64,000 nt of DNA from positions 1 through 64,000 of the forward strand of contig NZ_WWVR01000001.1 of NCBI RefSeq assembly GCF_009883055.1, written 5' to 3'. The notes under the pieces are model-generated. The model saw only the letters and a list, made by a program, of their open reading frames with translations. It searched no databases and was not told the origin of the DNA. Shown one piece after another: positions 51,516 through 58,956 of the stretch. How positions within the stretch are numbered: the stretch's first letter is position 1; each line of letters starts with the position of its first letter. A program made the translations under genes and the position numbers. The DNA comes from Blautia sp. BIOML-A1 (GTDB taxonomy: Bacteria; Bacillota; Clostridia; Lachnospirales; Lachnospiraceae).

Positions 51516-52022
51516 ATGTTAGGTGTTTGTTTATTATTTGTAGGAATTGTCCTGATCAACAACGGTATCTGCAACTTTTATAAAGTCGATGGAAAATCCC
51601 TCGCAGTGATGAATATTTTTACGGGAGGCTTATCCCTGTTCATCAACTTTGTAAATCTTGTGCAGGGAAACTATTATGCGGCAGGAACAGGACTTCTGTT
51701 CTGCTTTACCTACCTGTTTGTAGCAATCAACAATATCTTTAAACTGAGCAGTATTCCATTTGCATGGTTCTCTACATTTGTAGCGATTAATGCAGTGGTA
51801 TTTGGAACACTGGAAGGCTTTGTCGGAAGCTCAGCTCTTGGAATCCAGCCGGATATCCGCTGGGCAGCGATCTGGTATCTCTGGGCGATTCTCTGGGGAA
51901 CTTCTTTTGTAGAAGACATCATGGGCAAAAAGCTTGGCAAATTCGTTCCGGCACTTCAGGTGTTTGAAGGTATTGTGACAGCCTGGATTCCAGGTGTACT
52001 GATGCTGATCGGAAAATGGTAA
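51516..52022 (+). CDS. ureI: Urea channel, AmiS/UreI family
   Basis: This 168-aa protein has six hydrophobic helices and family motifs 'GVCLLFVGIVLINNGI', 'MNIFTGGLSLFINF', 'AGTGLLFCFTYLFVAIN' and 'AAIWYLWAILWGTSF'. It should let urea pass the cytoplasmic membrane. It contains no histidine at all, whereas the acid-gated Helicobacter pylori UreI depends on periplasmic histidines; this channel is therefore probably not gated in that way. It sits between ureC and ureE, within the operon. Confidence 0.92.
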   Translation: MLGVCLLFVGIVLINNGICNFYKVDGKSLAVMNIFTGGLSLFINFVNLVQGNYYAAGTGLLFCFTYLFVAINNIFKLSSIPFAWFSTFVAINAVVFGTLEGFVGSSALGIQPDIRWAAIWYLWAILWGTSFVEDIMGKKLGKFVPALQVFEGIVTAWIPGVLMLIGKW

Positions 52023-52047
52023 AAAAATCCGCGAGGAGGAACATACA

Positions 52048-52527
52048 ATGATTTGTGAAAAAATTCTGGGAAAACTGACAGATGAGGAGTTCTCCGGAAA
52101 AAAAGTAGATTACGTGGATATCCACTGGGATGAAGCGTTTAAGAAGCTTCACAGAAAAACAAGTCAGGGAGGCACAGAACTCGGCATCCGTCTGGATGAT
52201 TCTGTGCTGACCAGGGGTCTGAATCAGGATGATGTTCTTGCAGTGGAGGGTGATACCGTGTATGCGGTAAATATCCCTCCCTGTGAGGTTATTGTTGTCA
52301 CAGTAGACAAACATCATCCACATATGGTTGCAAAGGTGTGCTATGAGATCGGAAATCGTCATGCACCACTGTTCTGGGGAGCAGAAGAGGGAACCTTTAT
52401 CACTCCTTACAATGAACCGATGAAAGTGATGCTGGATAAACTTCACGGTGTTTCCACAGAGGTAAAAGAATCCAAACTGGATTTTGACAGAAGAATTTCA
52501 GCTTCCGTACATTCTCATACCCACTAG
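52048..52527 (+). CDS. ureE: Urease accessory protein UreE (nickel chaperone)
   Basis: This 159-aa metallochaperone delivers Ni2+ to UreG and apo-urease. It shows the N-terminal peptide-binding domain and the C-terminal metal domain with 'VVTVDKHHPHMVAKVCYEIGN' in parts ('DKHHPHMVAKVCYEIGNRH'), and ends in a short His tail 'SVHSHTH'. GAGGAGG precedes ATG 52048. It is 11 bp upstream of ureF. Confidence 0.94.
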   Translation: MICEKILGKLTDEEFSGKKVDYVDIHWDEAFKKLHRKTSQGGTELGIRLDDSVLTRGLNQDDVLAVEGDTVYAVNIPPCEVIVVTVDKHHPHMVAKVCYEIGNRHAPLFWGAEEGTFITPYNEPMKVMLDKLHGVSTEVKESKLDFDRRISASVHSHTH

Positions 52528-52538
52528 GAGGTACGTCT

Positions 52539-53234
52539 ATGACAGAAGGAACAGCGAAATTTTTTCTGCTTCAGGTAAATGATGCATTATTTCCAATCGG
52601 CGGATATTCACATTCCTATGGTCTGGAAACCTATATCCAGAAGGGGATTGTCCACGATGAGGACAGTGCACAGGAATTTATCCACAAGCGTCTGAAATAT
52701 AATTTTTCGTACAATGAATTTATGGCAGTGAGACTTGCCTTTGAATATGCCCTCAGAGAGGATCTGGAAGCAATTTCCCGTCTGGAAGAGATCATGGAAG
52801 CCGGGAAGATCCCGCGTGAGACAAGAGAGGCAAGCAGAAAACTGGGATCCAGATTTATCAAGACCCTGTCGGCACTGGAGCTTCCTGTACAGAACAGTAT
52901 TTTTGATAAATACAGAGAGGCACGAAAGGGAAAAAGCGTGCATCACGCGGTGGCCTATGGTGTCTTCTGTGGAGCGGCAGGAATCGCCGAAAACGAAGCA
53001 CTGGAACATTTTATCTATGCACAGACCTCTGCGATGGTCACAAACTGCGTAAAAACGATTCCATTAAGTCAGTCTTCCGGTCAGAAGCTCTTAAGCGGAT
53101 GCTATCCACTTCTGCAGGAACTGACAAAAAAAGTGACAGAACTAGGAGAAGAATGGCTCGGACTTTCAGGACCGGGATTTGATCTTCGCTGTATGCAGCA
53201 TGAAGGTTTGTATTCAAGGATTTATATGTCCTGA
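52539..53234 (+). CDS. ureF: Urease accessory protein UreF
   Basis: This 231-aa helical maturation factor has 'LLQVNDALFPIGGYSHSYGLE', seen as 'NDALFPIGGYSHSYGLET', plus 'HHAVAYGVFCGAAGI' and 'CVKTIPLSQSSGQKLL', typical for UreF. It bridges UreD and UreG in the activation complex on apo-urease. TAGGAGG precedes ATG 52539. A 63-bp gap with a fragment of the dispersed repeat separates it from ureG. Confidence 0.95.
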   Translation: MTEGTAKFFLLQVNDALFPIGGYSHSYGLETYIQKGIVHDEDSAQEFIHKRLKYNFSYNEFMAVRLAFEYALREDLEAISRLEEIMEAGKIPRETREASRKLGSRFIKTLSALELPVQNSIFDKYREARKGKSVHHAVAYGVFCGAAGIAENEALEHFIYAQTSAMVTNCVKTIPLSQSSGQKLLSGCYPLLQELTKKVTELGEEWLGLSGPGFDLRCMQHEGLYSRIYMS

Positions 53235-53243
53235 TACCAGGGC

Positions 53244-53264
53244 TACTACCTTCTGAATAGTTAC
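53244..53264 (-). repeat. MITE-like repeat fragment, copy D (21 bp)
   Basis: On the minus strand this reads GTAACTATTCAGAAGGTAGTA, identical to the left end of copy C (48727-48747). Only the terminal 21 bp remain, between ureF and ureG in the urease operon. Confidence 0.75.
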
Positions 53265-53297
53265 GATAAAACTTCAAAAATGAGAGGATGAGGAAAA

Positions 53298-53906
53298 ATG
53301 TCATATGTAAAAATTGGTGTGGCAGGACCGGTTGGTTCCGGCAAAACTGCCCTGATCGAATGTCTTACAAGACAGATGGCTTCTGAATACAGCATTGGCG
53401 TTATAACCAATGATATCTATACAAAGGAAGATGCGGAATTTTTAAGCAAAAACTCCGTTCTTCCGAGAGAAAGAATCACAGGTGTGGAAACCGGCGGCTG
53501 TCCTCATACTGCGATTCGTGAAGATGCTTCCATGAACCTGGAAGCAGTTGAGGAAATGATGGAAAAATTCCCGGATATTCAGATTCTGTTTATTGAAAGT
53601 GGAGGAGACAATCTTTCTGCAACCTTCAGTCCGGAACTGGTAGATGCGACGATTTTTGTTATTGATGTTGCAGAAGGTGACAAGATCCCGCGTAAAGGCG
53701 GTCCTGGAATCACCAAATCAGATCTTCTTGTCATTAATAAGATTGATCTTGCACCGTATGTCGGGGCTGATCTTTCTGTTATGGACAGGGATTCCAGAAA
53801 AATGCGCGGTGATAGACCATTTCTCTTTACCAATATCCGTGGACTGGACGGCACAGATGCCGTGATCGAATGGATCAAAAAAAATGTACTTCTGGAAGGA
53901 TGTTAA
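53298..53906 (+). CDS. ureG: Urease accessory protein UreG (GTPase)
   Basis: This 202-aa SIMIBI GTPase has a P-loop '[14 protein letters not shown]' (about 10-17), the nickel-binding CPH motif in '[16 protein letters not shown]', '[16 protein letters not shown]' and the specificity motif '[13 protein letters not shown]'. It hydrolyses GTP to load nickel into urease with UreE, UreF and UreD. AGAGGATGAGG precedes ATG 53298. The ureD start lies three bases after its stop. Confidence 0.97.
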   Translation: MSYVKIGVAGPVGSGKTALIECLTRQMASEYSIGVITNDIYTKEDAEFLSKNSVLPRERITGVETGGCPHTAIREDASMNLEAVEEMMEKFPDIQILFIESGGDNLSATFSPELVDATIFVIDVAEGDKIPRKGGPGITKSDLLVINKIDLAPYVGADLSVMDRDSRKMRGDRPFLFTNIRGLDGTDAVIEWIKKNVLLEGC

Positions 53907-53909
53907 AGA

Positions 53910-54701
53910 GTGACAGCAGAGAATAAATTTGGAAAGACATCGGAGGTAAGACTGGAAACAGAACTTAGAGACGGAAAAGCCGTATTGAGCGATGTGTTTT
54001 TTACAGCGCCTTTCAAGGTGATGCTTCCTTTTTATCTTCGAGAGGATTATATGCAGGTGATGGTTCTTTCGGCATCGGCCGGAATCATGGAGGGGGATGT
54101 ACAGAAATTCGATATCCATGTGAATCCCGGCACCAGTCTGGAATATCTGTCACAGGCATATGAAAAGATCCACAAAATGAAAGAGGGAATGGCAAGACGC
54201 GAAACAAAGATTGTTGTAGAGCCGGAGGCATTCCTGAAATATGCACCGCTTCCGACAATTCCATTTAGGGACTCGGCATTTGAGAACCATCTTGAAATAG
54301 AATTGAAGGAAAAAACCTCCCGACTTTTGTTTCAGGAAATTCTCTCCTGCGGAAGAGCAGCCTGCGGTGAGGCATTTGCTTACCGTTTATATCATAATCA
54401 TGTTGCAGTCCGTGAAGAAGGAAAACTGATCTATCTGGATAATACCAGATATGATCCGGAATTCTTTGAGATGAGCGGAATGGGGATGTATGAGGGATTT
54501 ACCCATCTTCTGAACCTGGTCTTTTTTAATATCGAAAAATCAGAATCCTGGATCAGTGCGGTTCGGGAACTTCTGGACGAAACACCGGATGTAGAGGGAG
54601 GTGTCACCCGGATAGCAAGTGGAGATGCGGCGGTCCGTATCCTGGGAAGAGGGGCAGAACCTCTTCTTAAGATATCAGAAAAGATACAGGAAATGAACTG
54701 A
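53910..54701 (+). CDS. ureD: Urease accessory protein UreD (UreH)
   Basis: This 263-aa maturation scaffold shows 'PFKVMLPFYLREDYMQVM', 'SASAGIMEGDVQKFDIHV', 'YLSQAYEKIHKM', 'PLPTIPFRDSAFENH' and 'EILSCGRAACGEAF', which fits UreD/UreH. The start is GTG 53910, three bases after the ureG stop, with AAGGATG as ribosome-binding site. It is the last gene of the urease operon. The usual family position at either end of the cluster is respected. A terminator follows. Confidence 0.92.
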   Translation: MTAENKFGKTSEVRLETELRDGKAVLSDVFFTAPFKVMLPFYLREDYMQVMVLSASAGIMEGDVQKFDIHVNPGTSLEYLSQAYEKIHKMKEGMARRETKIVVEPEAFLKYAPLPTIPFRDSAFENHLEIELKEKTSRLLFQEILSCGRAACGEAFAYRLYHNHVAVREEGKLIYLDNTRYDPEFFEMSGMGMYEGFTHLLNLVFFNIEKSESWISAVRELLDETPDVEGGVTRIASGDAAVRILGRGAEPLLKISEKIQEMN

Positions 54702-54720
54702 ATAAAGAAACCAGCAGAGG

Positions 54721-54757
54721 CAGCTGTTCTGGAGAAATCCGGAGCAGTTGTTTTTTG
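54721..54757 (+). terminator. Terminator after the urease operon
   Basis: CAGCTGTTCTGGA (54721-54733) pairs with TCCGGAGCAGTTG (54738-54750) with two G-T pairs and a GAAA loop, followed by six Ts. It separates urease from the microcompartment genes. Confidence 0.85.
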
Positions 54758-54852
54758 TTAGTTTTAAAAGAAGTAAAGAAAATATAATGTTGTTTTATGT
54801 GGATTTAGTTTTTGAAATAAGTTGTTTTTTGCTGAGTTTTTGGAAAATCACC

Positions 54853-54881
54853 TTGACATCAGGATGCTTAAATAGTATAGT
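54853..54881 (+). promoter_or_regulatory. Sigma-A promoter of the microcompartment module
   Basis: TTGACA (54853-54858) and TATAGT (54876-54881) are 17 bp apart. An inverted repeat TAGTAT...ATACTA (54873-54891) overlaps the -10 box and could bind a repressor. The leader to ATG 54946 is about 60 nt. Confidence 0.7.
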
Positions 54882-54945
54882 AGAAATACTAGGTAGAGAA
54901 TATTTCGTGAAATTTTACGTATTATCTGAAAGTGAGGAACTGTCA

Positions 54946-55311
54946 ATGGCAAATGAACATAACGATCAGATCAGAATCGTACAGGAAACGGTAGCTGGTA
55001 AGGAGATTACCTTTGCACATGTAATGGGGGGGCCGGCTCCTATCATATATCAGAAACTCGGACTGAATCCGCAGGTTGACTATCGTTCATCTGCAATTGG
55101 AATTATGAATATGACACCATCAGAGTCAGCGGTTATCGCATCTGACATTGCAGTAAAGAGTGGTAACGTATATCTTGGATTTGCAGATCGTTTCACAGGA
55201 ACTATGATCATCACAGGGGAGATTTCCGATGTTATGTCAGCAATGACAGAGGTTGTGGATTATTTCCGTGATACTCTGGGCTATGTGGTTTGTAAGATTA
55301 CCAAGAGATAG
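54946..55311 (+). CDS. eutS: BMC-domain shell protein, EutS/PduU-type (copy 1)
   Basis: This 121-aa protein is a circularly permuted BMC shell protein of the EutS/PduU type: 'RIVQETVAGKEITFAHVMGG', 'AIGIMNMTPSESAVIASDIA', 'NVYLGFADRFTGTMIITGEI' and 'VDYFRDTLGYVVCKITK'. Such proteins form hexamers in the facets of microcompartments. ATG 54946 has GTGAGGAAC upstream and fits family length; the 187-aa frame from 54748 would include the promoter. It is first of a three-gene unit with a second EutS-type protein and an EutP-type GTPase. No enzyme of a microcompartment locus is adjacent. Confidence 0.92.
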   Translation: MANEHNDQIRIVQETVAGKEITFAHVMGGPAPIIYQKLGLNPQVDYRSSAIGIMNMTPSESAVIASDIAVKSGNVYLGFADRFTGTMIITGEISDVMSAMTEVVDYFRDTLGYVVCKITKR

Positions 55312-55321
55312 GAAGTAAGGC

Positions 55322-55753
55322 ATGGAAGAACGAATAACGCGAGAGGAACTTCTTGAGAGACTTTTTCATGACGACTATGAGAATCTGAAGGGCAGAAAGC
55401 TGCGTATGACTCGAGTGCGGGTTCCTGGCAAGTCGATTGATTTTGCACATGTATTTACTCCTTCGGACTCAGTTGTTTATAAGAATCTTGCATTGGACAT
55501 AGGCGTACATGAGGGCGAGGATCATACAGGACAGTCTATCGGCATCATCCGTATGACACCGTGGGAGGCTGTTGTGGTTGCCACGGATGTGGCTGTCAAG
55601 GCGGCAGATGTTGAAGTCGGATTTATGGATCGTTTTGGTGGTGCACTTATTATATTGGGTGGATTATCCCAGGTACTGACTGCAATAGAGGAAGTTGTGA
55701 GATTTTTCCGTGATGAGCTGAACTTTGATGTATGTGAGATACACAAAAGCTGA
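55322..55753 (+). CDS. BMC-domain shell protein, EutS/PduU-type (copy 2, extended N-terminus)
   Basis: This 143-aa paralogue of the preceding protein has the same BMC core: 'GKSIDFAHVFTPSDSVVY', 'QSIGIIRMTPWEAVVVATDVA', cited in parts ('IGIIRMTPWEAVVVA'), 'DVEVGFMDRFGGALIILGG' and 'VRFFRDELNFDVCEIHK'. It differs by an N-terminal extension of about 28 residues ('ITREELLERLFHDDYENLK'), predicted to be a charged amphipathic helix. The extension may bind a cargo or the first shell protein. It starts 10 bp after copy 1 behind GGAAGTAAGG. Confidence 0.9.
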   Translation: MEERITREELLERLFHDDYENLKGRKLRMTRVRVPGKSIDFAHVFTPSDSVVYKNLALDIGVHEGEDHTGQSIGIIRMTPWEAVVVATDVAVKAADVEVGFMDRFGGALIILGGLSQVLTAIEEVVRFFRDELNFDVCEIHKS

Positions 55754-55771
55754 TACAGGACAGGACATAAA

Positions 55772-56302
55772 ATGAAAAAAATTTTCTTGATGGGACGGAG
55801 TGAGGCAGGTAAGACTTCTCTGACACAGGCGTTGAAAGGCGAAGAGCTTCATTATCACAAAACCCAGTATACAAACTCAAATGAAGATACGATCGATTCC
55901 CCGGGAGAATATGCGGAGTCAAAGCATTTCAGCGTTGGACTTGCCTGTTTTTCCTTCGAGGCAGATGTGATCGCGATCGTGCAGGCTGCGAACGAACCCT
56001 TTAACCTTTTCAGTGACGGAAGCAGATGTTTCCTTTTGAGACCGTTGATTGGAATCATCACGAAGGTAGATTCACCGAATGCCAATCTTCCAATGGTACG
56101 TCAGTGGATGGAGAACATGGGATGTGAGCGGATCTTCGAGGTCAACAACGTGACGAGAGAGGGAATCGCAGAACTTTTGGATTACCTTAAGGATGATCTT
56201 CCGAAGATCACTCTTGAGCAGGCGAAGTTCAAGCAGAGTCTCGGTCTGAACGAATGGCAGCCGCTTCCGGAGGGTGTGGAATATCCGGAGAGCATTCGAT
56301 AA
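55772..56302 (+). CDS. eutP: EutP/PduV-family microcompartment-associated GTPase
   Basis: This 176-aa small GTPase has a P-loop 'MGRSEAGKTSLTQAL' (K14, T15), 'DTIDSPGEYAES' (switch/G3-like, conserved in the family), and a G4-like 'TKVDSPNANLPMV'. EutP/PduV proteins accompany ethanolamine and propanediol microcompartments; PduV is linked to compartment positioning and EutP was reported to have acetate kinase activity. The C-terminal 22 residues after 'LGLNEWQPLP' are short and acidic. It ends the three-gene unit before a terminator. Confidence 0.92.
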   Translation: MKKIFLMGRSEAGKTSLTQALKGEELHYHKTQYTNSNEDTIDSPGEYAESKHFSVGLACFSFEADVIAIVQAANEPFNLFSDGSRCFLLRPLIGIITKVDSPNANLPMVRQWMENMGCERIFEVNNVTREGIAELLDYLKDDLPKITLEQAKFKQSLGLNEWQPLPEGVEYPESIR

Positions 56303-56350
56303 GCTGGAAGAGATCAGAAACAGGAATCTTATGAATATATGAATTTATGC

Positions 56351-56391
56351 AGAGGGACATACAGGAATGTGTGTCTCTTTTTTTGTTCTTT
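56351..56391 (+). terminator. Terminator after the microcompartment module
   Basis: AGAGGGACATACA and TGTGTGTCTCT form an imperfect stem around GGAA, followed by a T7 run. It isolates the BMC genes from the LysR gene. Confidence 0.75.
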
Positions 56392-56499
56392 TTTCAGTTC
56401 ATCGATATTATCTGGTAATGACGGATTGACAATTGGCGATGCAGCAGGTAAAAAGAAAAAAAGAGAATTAACGGAAAATCTGTTAGGAGGAGATTGCTT

Positions 56500-57408
56500 A
56501 TGGATAAAAATATACAATATATTCTGGAAGTTGCCCGATGCGGTGGGATTACGAAAGCTGCTAATAAACTTTACATTACTCCTTCAGCACTGAGCAGATT
56601 TGTGCAGGCAAGAGAAAATGAGTTGAATGTTCTTTTGTTTCATCGGGTCGGGAAACGTTTTGTTCCGACAGAAGCCGGAAAATACTACATTCAGAAATGT
56701 CGGGAAATAGAACAGCTTCAACTGGAACTGAATCAGCAGATGCAGCATTTTGCCAATATCAGTAATAAAGTAATTCAGATAGGTGTACAGCCTTCATTTT
56801 CTACAGTAGTCCTGGATAAAGTCCTTCCTGTGTTCAGGAAGACTTATCCGGATATGAAAATAGTTCTTCAGGAATATTCGGCAACAAACCTTATGGAAAT
56901 GCTTCGCAGACAGGAAGTGGATGTGATTCTTGCTACAACGGATAAAAGAAATTCTGACTATGAATATCAACTGGTAAAATCCTGCGAAACTGTTATTGCT
57001 GTAGAAAAGAATCATCCACTCATAACACAGGCTGTATTACGTGAAGGATTTCGATATCCGTGGATTGACCTGTCGAAATGTGCAGAAGAAGAAAACGTAA
57101 TGCAGCTCCCGGGTACGACATTTCGTCAGGAAGCTGATGAACTTTATGCTCGTAATGAGTTAATTCCAAATATCGGTTATCAAATCAGCGGAACCCGCAC
57201 AGGACTTGCCTGCGTTGCCTGCAATCAGGCAGTTATGATCACGCTGGATCATATGATTTTCAACAGCCTTTTTTCAGACAGGATTCTTCCGCTTTCTGTC
57301 GGTGAAAAGCCGCTGCATACAGAACTGAATCTGGTTTTTATGAAAGACACGGTTTTCCGAAAAGAAATTCAGAAATTGTATAAAATTATTTGTAAACAAG
57401 TCAGATAA
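56500..57408 (+). CDS. LysR-family transcriptional regulator
   Basis: This 302-aa regulator has an N-terminal winged helix-turn-helix ('IQYILEVARCGGITKAANKL' in part 'GGITKAANKLYITPSALSRF') and a periplasmic-binding-like effector domain ('IQIGVQPSFSTVVLDKVLP', 'VDVILATTDKRN', 'IGYQISGTRTGLACVA'). ATG 56500 is chosen over TTG 56494 because TTAGGAGG lies nine bases upstream. It precedes the SLC13-type transporter in the same direction and probably controls it. The co-inducer may be a carboxylate. Confidence 0.92.
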   Translation: MDKNIQYILEVARCGGITKAANKLYITPSALSRFVQARENELNVLLFHRVGKRFVPTEAGKYYIQKCREIEQLQLELNQQMQHFANISNKVIQIGVQPSFSTVVLDKVLPVFRKTYPDMKIVLQEYSATNLMEMLRRQEVDVILATTDKRNSDYEYQLVKSCETVIAVEKNHPLITQAVLREGFRYPWIDLSKCAEEENVMQLPGTTFRQEADELYARNELIPNIGYQISGTRTGLACVACNQAVMITLDHMIFNSLFSDRILPLSVGEKPLHTELNLVFMKDTVFRKEIQKLYKIICKQVR

Positions 57409-57518
57409 TCTTGAGTGAAACGAAAGATATCTTGAAAAAAGCGAACTGTACTTTGAGTAAACCCTGAGATATGATTGTATTTATTGTTAAAATATTATCA
57501 TATGCAAAGGAGAAAAGT

Positions 57519-58793
57519 ATGACACCCTTACAAATTACCTTAGTGATCCTGCTGGTAACGATCATTGCTTTTGCGTCAGGTAAAATTCCGATTGCAGTTA
57601 TTTCATCCGGAATCATGATCGCACTTATCCTGACAGGAGTCAGAACCCCCGAAGAAGCATTCAGCGGATTTGTTAACACAAATGTTGTTATGTTTGTTGC
57701 GATGTTTGTGATCGGTGCGGGACTTACCAAGACAAAGCTGATCGATCATGCACAGAATCTTGTTATCCGTTATAAAGAGAATCCACGTATGCTGATCCTG
57801 TTATCCTGTCTGGCTGCATCTCTTATGGCGTGTATCACAAATGCAACAGCAACTGCTGCCATTATGATTCCGCTTCTTGTTGGAATTGCCAATGATATTG
57901 GAACCAGCCGCAGTAAACTTCTTTTTCCGGCTATGGCATGTGCAAATGTTGCTACTTCCATGACTTTTCTGGGACAGGGTGCCAGCAACATGACCTGGAA
58001 CGATATCATGATGGAAGGCGGCGCACCACATGCACTGCATGTATGGGATTTTACCATCGCACGAATTCCACTGCTTGCTGTTGCAATTGCCTACATGGTT
58101 TTTATTGGTCATAAACTGATGCCGGATATTGACAACAGCAAATTTGATGACAGCGTACACGGAGCAGAGACATCTGAAAAACTGAGTCCCTTTAAAGAAA
58201 AACTCGCTCTGATCATTGTTCTTGGCACAATTGTCCTGATGCTGTTTGAAAATGTGATTGGCGTAAAAATGTATCTTATCGCATGTATTGGAGCTGTTCT
58301 TTTAGTACTTACTGGTGTTCTTTCCGAAAAGGAAGCACTGAATTCGATTCATCAGCCGACGATCTTTTTGTTTGCAGGGGTGCTGTCTCTTTCTGATGCG
58401 ATCAAAGTGACCGGAGCCGGTGACCTTGTGGCTGATCTGATGATCCGGATCCTTGGTGATACAGCAAATCCATATATTATGATGACCGTATTTTTCATGA
58501 TTCCGTTCTTGCTTACACAGGTAATGTCAAACCTTGCAACGCTGACGATTTTTATTCCGCTGGTCACATCTGCCTGCCTTAAGATTGGTGTGGATCCACG
58601 TGCGGCAGTTGTCGGTGTCCTTACTGCAAGCTGCATTTCAATTATGACTCCGATGGCAGCTCCGTGTCAGATCATGATCATTGAACCAGGCGGGTATACA
58701 TTTAAAGATTATCTGAAATGCGGAACGCCGCTGGCACTGATCCTTGCATTAATGACAATCTTTCTGATGCCGCTGATGTTTCCGTTTTATTAA
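57519..58793 (+). CDS. SLC13/DASS-type sodium-dependent anion or dicarboxylate transporter
   Basis: This 424-aa membrane protein has about 11 hydrophobic helices and the two pseudo-repeats of the SLC13/ArsB ion-transporter superfamily: 'LMACITNATATAAIMIPLL' and 'QVMSNLATLTIFIPLVTSA', each with the substrate/Na+-binding SNA/SNL-type motif, and 'STFLGQGASN'-like 'MTFLGQGASNMTWND'. It likely imports a dicarboxylate, sulfate-type or other anion. ATG 57519 follows AAAGGAGAAA; the longer frame from 57471 lacks such a site. It lies after a LysR gene and before pflB. Confidence 0.85.
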   Translation: MTPLQITLVILLVTIIAFASGKIPIAVISSGIMIALILTGVRTPEEAFSGFVNTNVVMFVAMFVIGAGLTKTKLIDHAQNLVIRYKENPRMLILLSCLAASLMACITNATATAAIMIPLLVGIANDIGTSRSKLLFPAMACANVATSMTFLGQGASNMTWNDIMMEGGAPHALHVWDFTIARIPLLAVAIAYMVFIGHKLMPDIDNSKFDDSVHGAETSEKLSPFKEKLALIIVLGTIVLMLFENVIGVKMYLIACIGAVLLVLTGVLSEKEALNSIHQPTIFLFAGVLSLSDAIKVTGAGDLVADLMIRILGDTANPYIMMTVFFMIPFLLTQVMSNLATLTIFIPLVTSACLKIGVDPRAAVVGVLTASCISIMTPMAAPCQIMIIEPGGYTFKDYLKCGTPLALILALMTIFLMPLMFPFY

Positions 58794-58807
58794 AACACGG
58801 ATTGTTT

Positions 58808-58828
58808 GGTAACTGTTCGCAGTAATAT
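58808..58828 (+). repeat. MITE-like repeat fragment, copy E
   Basis: GGTAACTGTTCGCAG-TAATAT resembles the left end of copy B (GGTAACTGTTCACAGGTAATAT) with one mismatch and one missing base. The rest of the element is absent. Confidence 0.5.
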
Positions 58829-58881
58829 TGTTTCTTTAAAAGTCCATAAGTTTTTTCTATAGTACCATACGTATCAATGAT

Positions 58882-58911
58882 TTGTTATTATCGAAAATAT
58901 GTGGATATAAT
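58882..58911 (+). promoter_or_regulatory. Candidate promoter of pflB
   Basis: TTGTTA (58882-58887) lies 18 bp before a perfect TATAAT (58906-58911). The leader to ATG 58957 is about 40 nt and carries AAGGAGGA. Confidence 0.55.
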
Positions 58912-58956
58912 AAGTGCATCAAAGGAAACGCAAAGCAAAGAAGGAGGATACAGGCA

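Noticed and set aside
54748..54945. 66-residue N-terminal extension of the first EutS-type protein
   Set aside because: The stretch contains the promoter boxes and hydrophobic random-looking residues, while ATG 54946 has a ribosome-binding site and gives normal EutS length.
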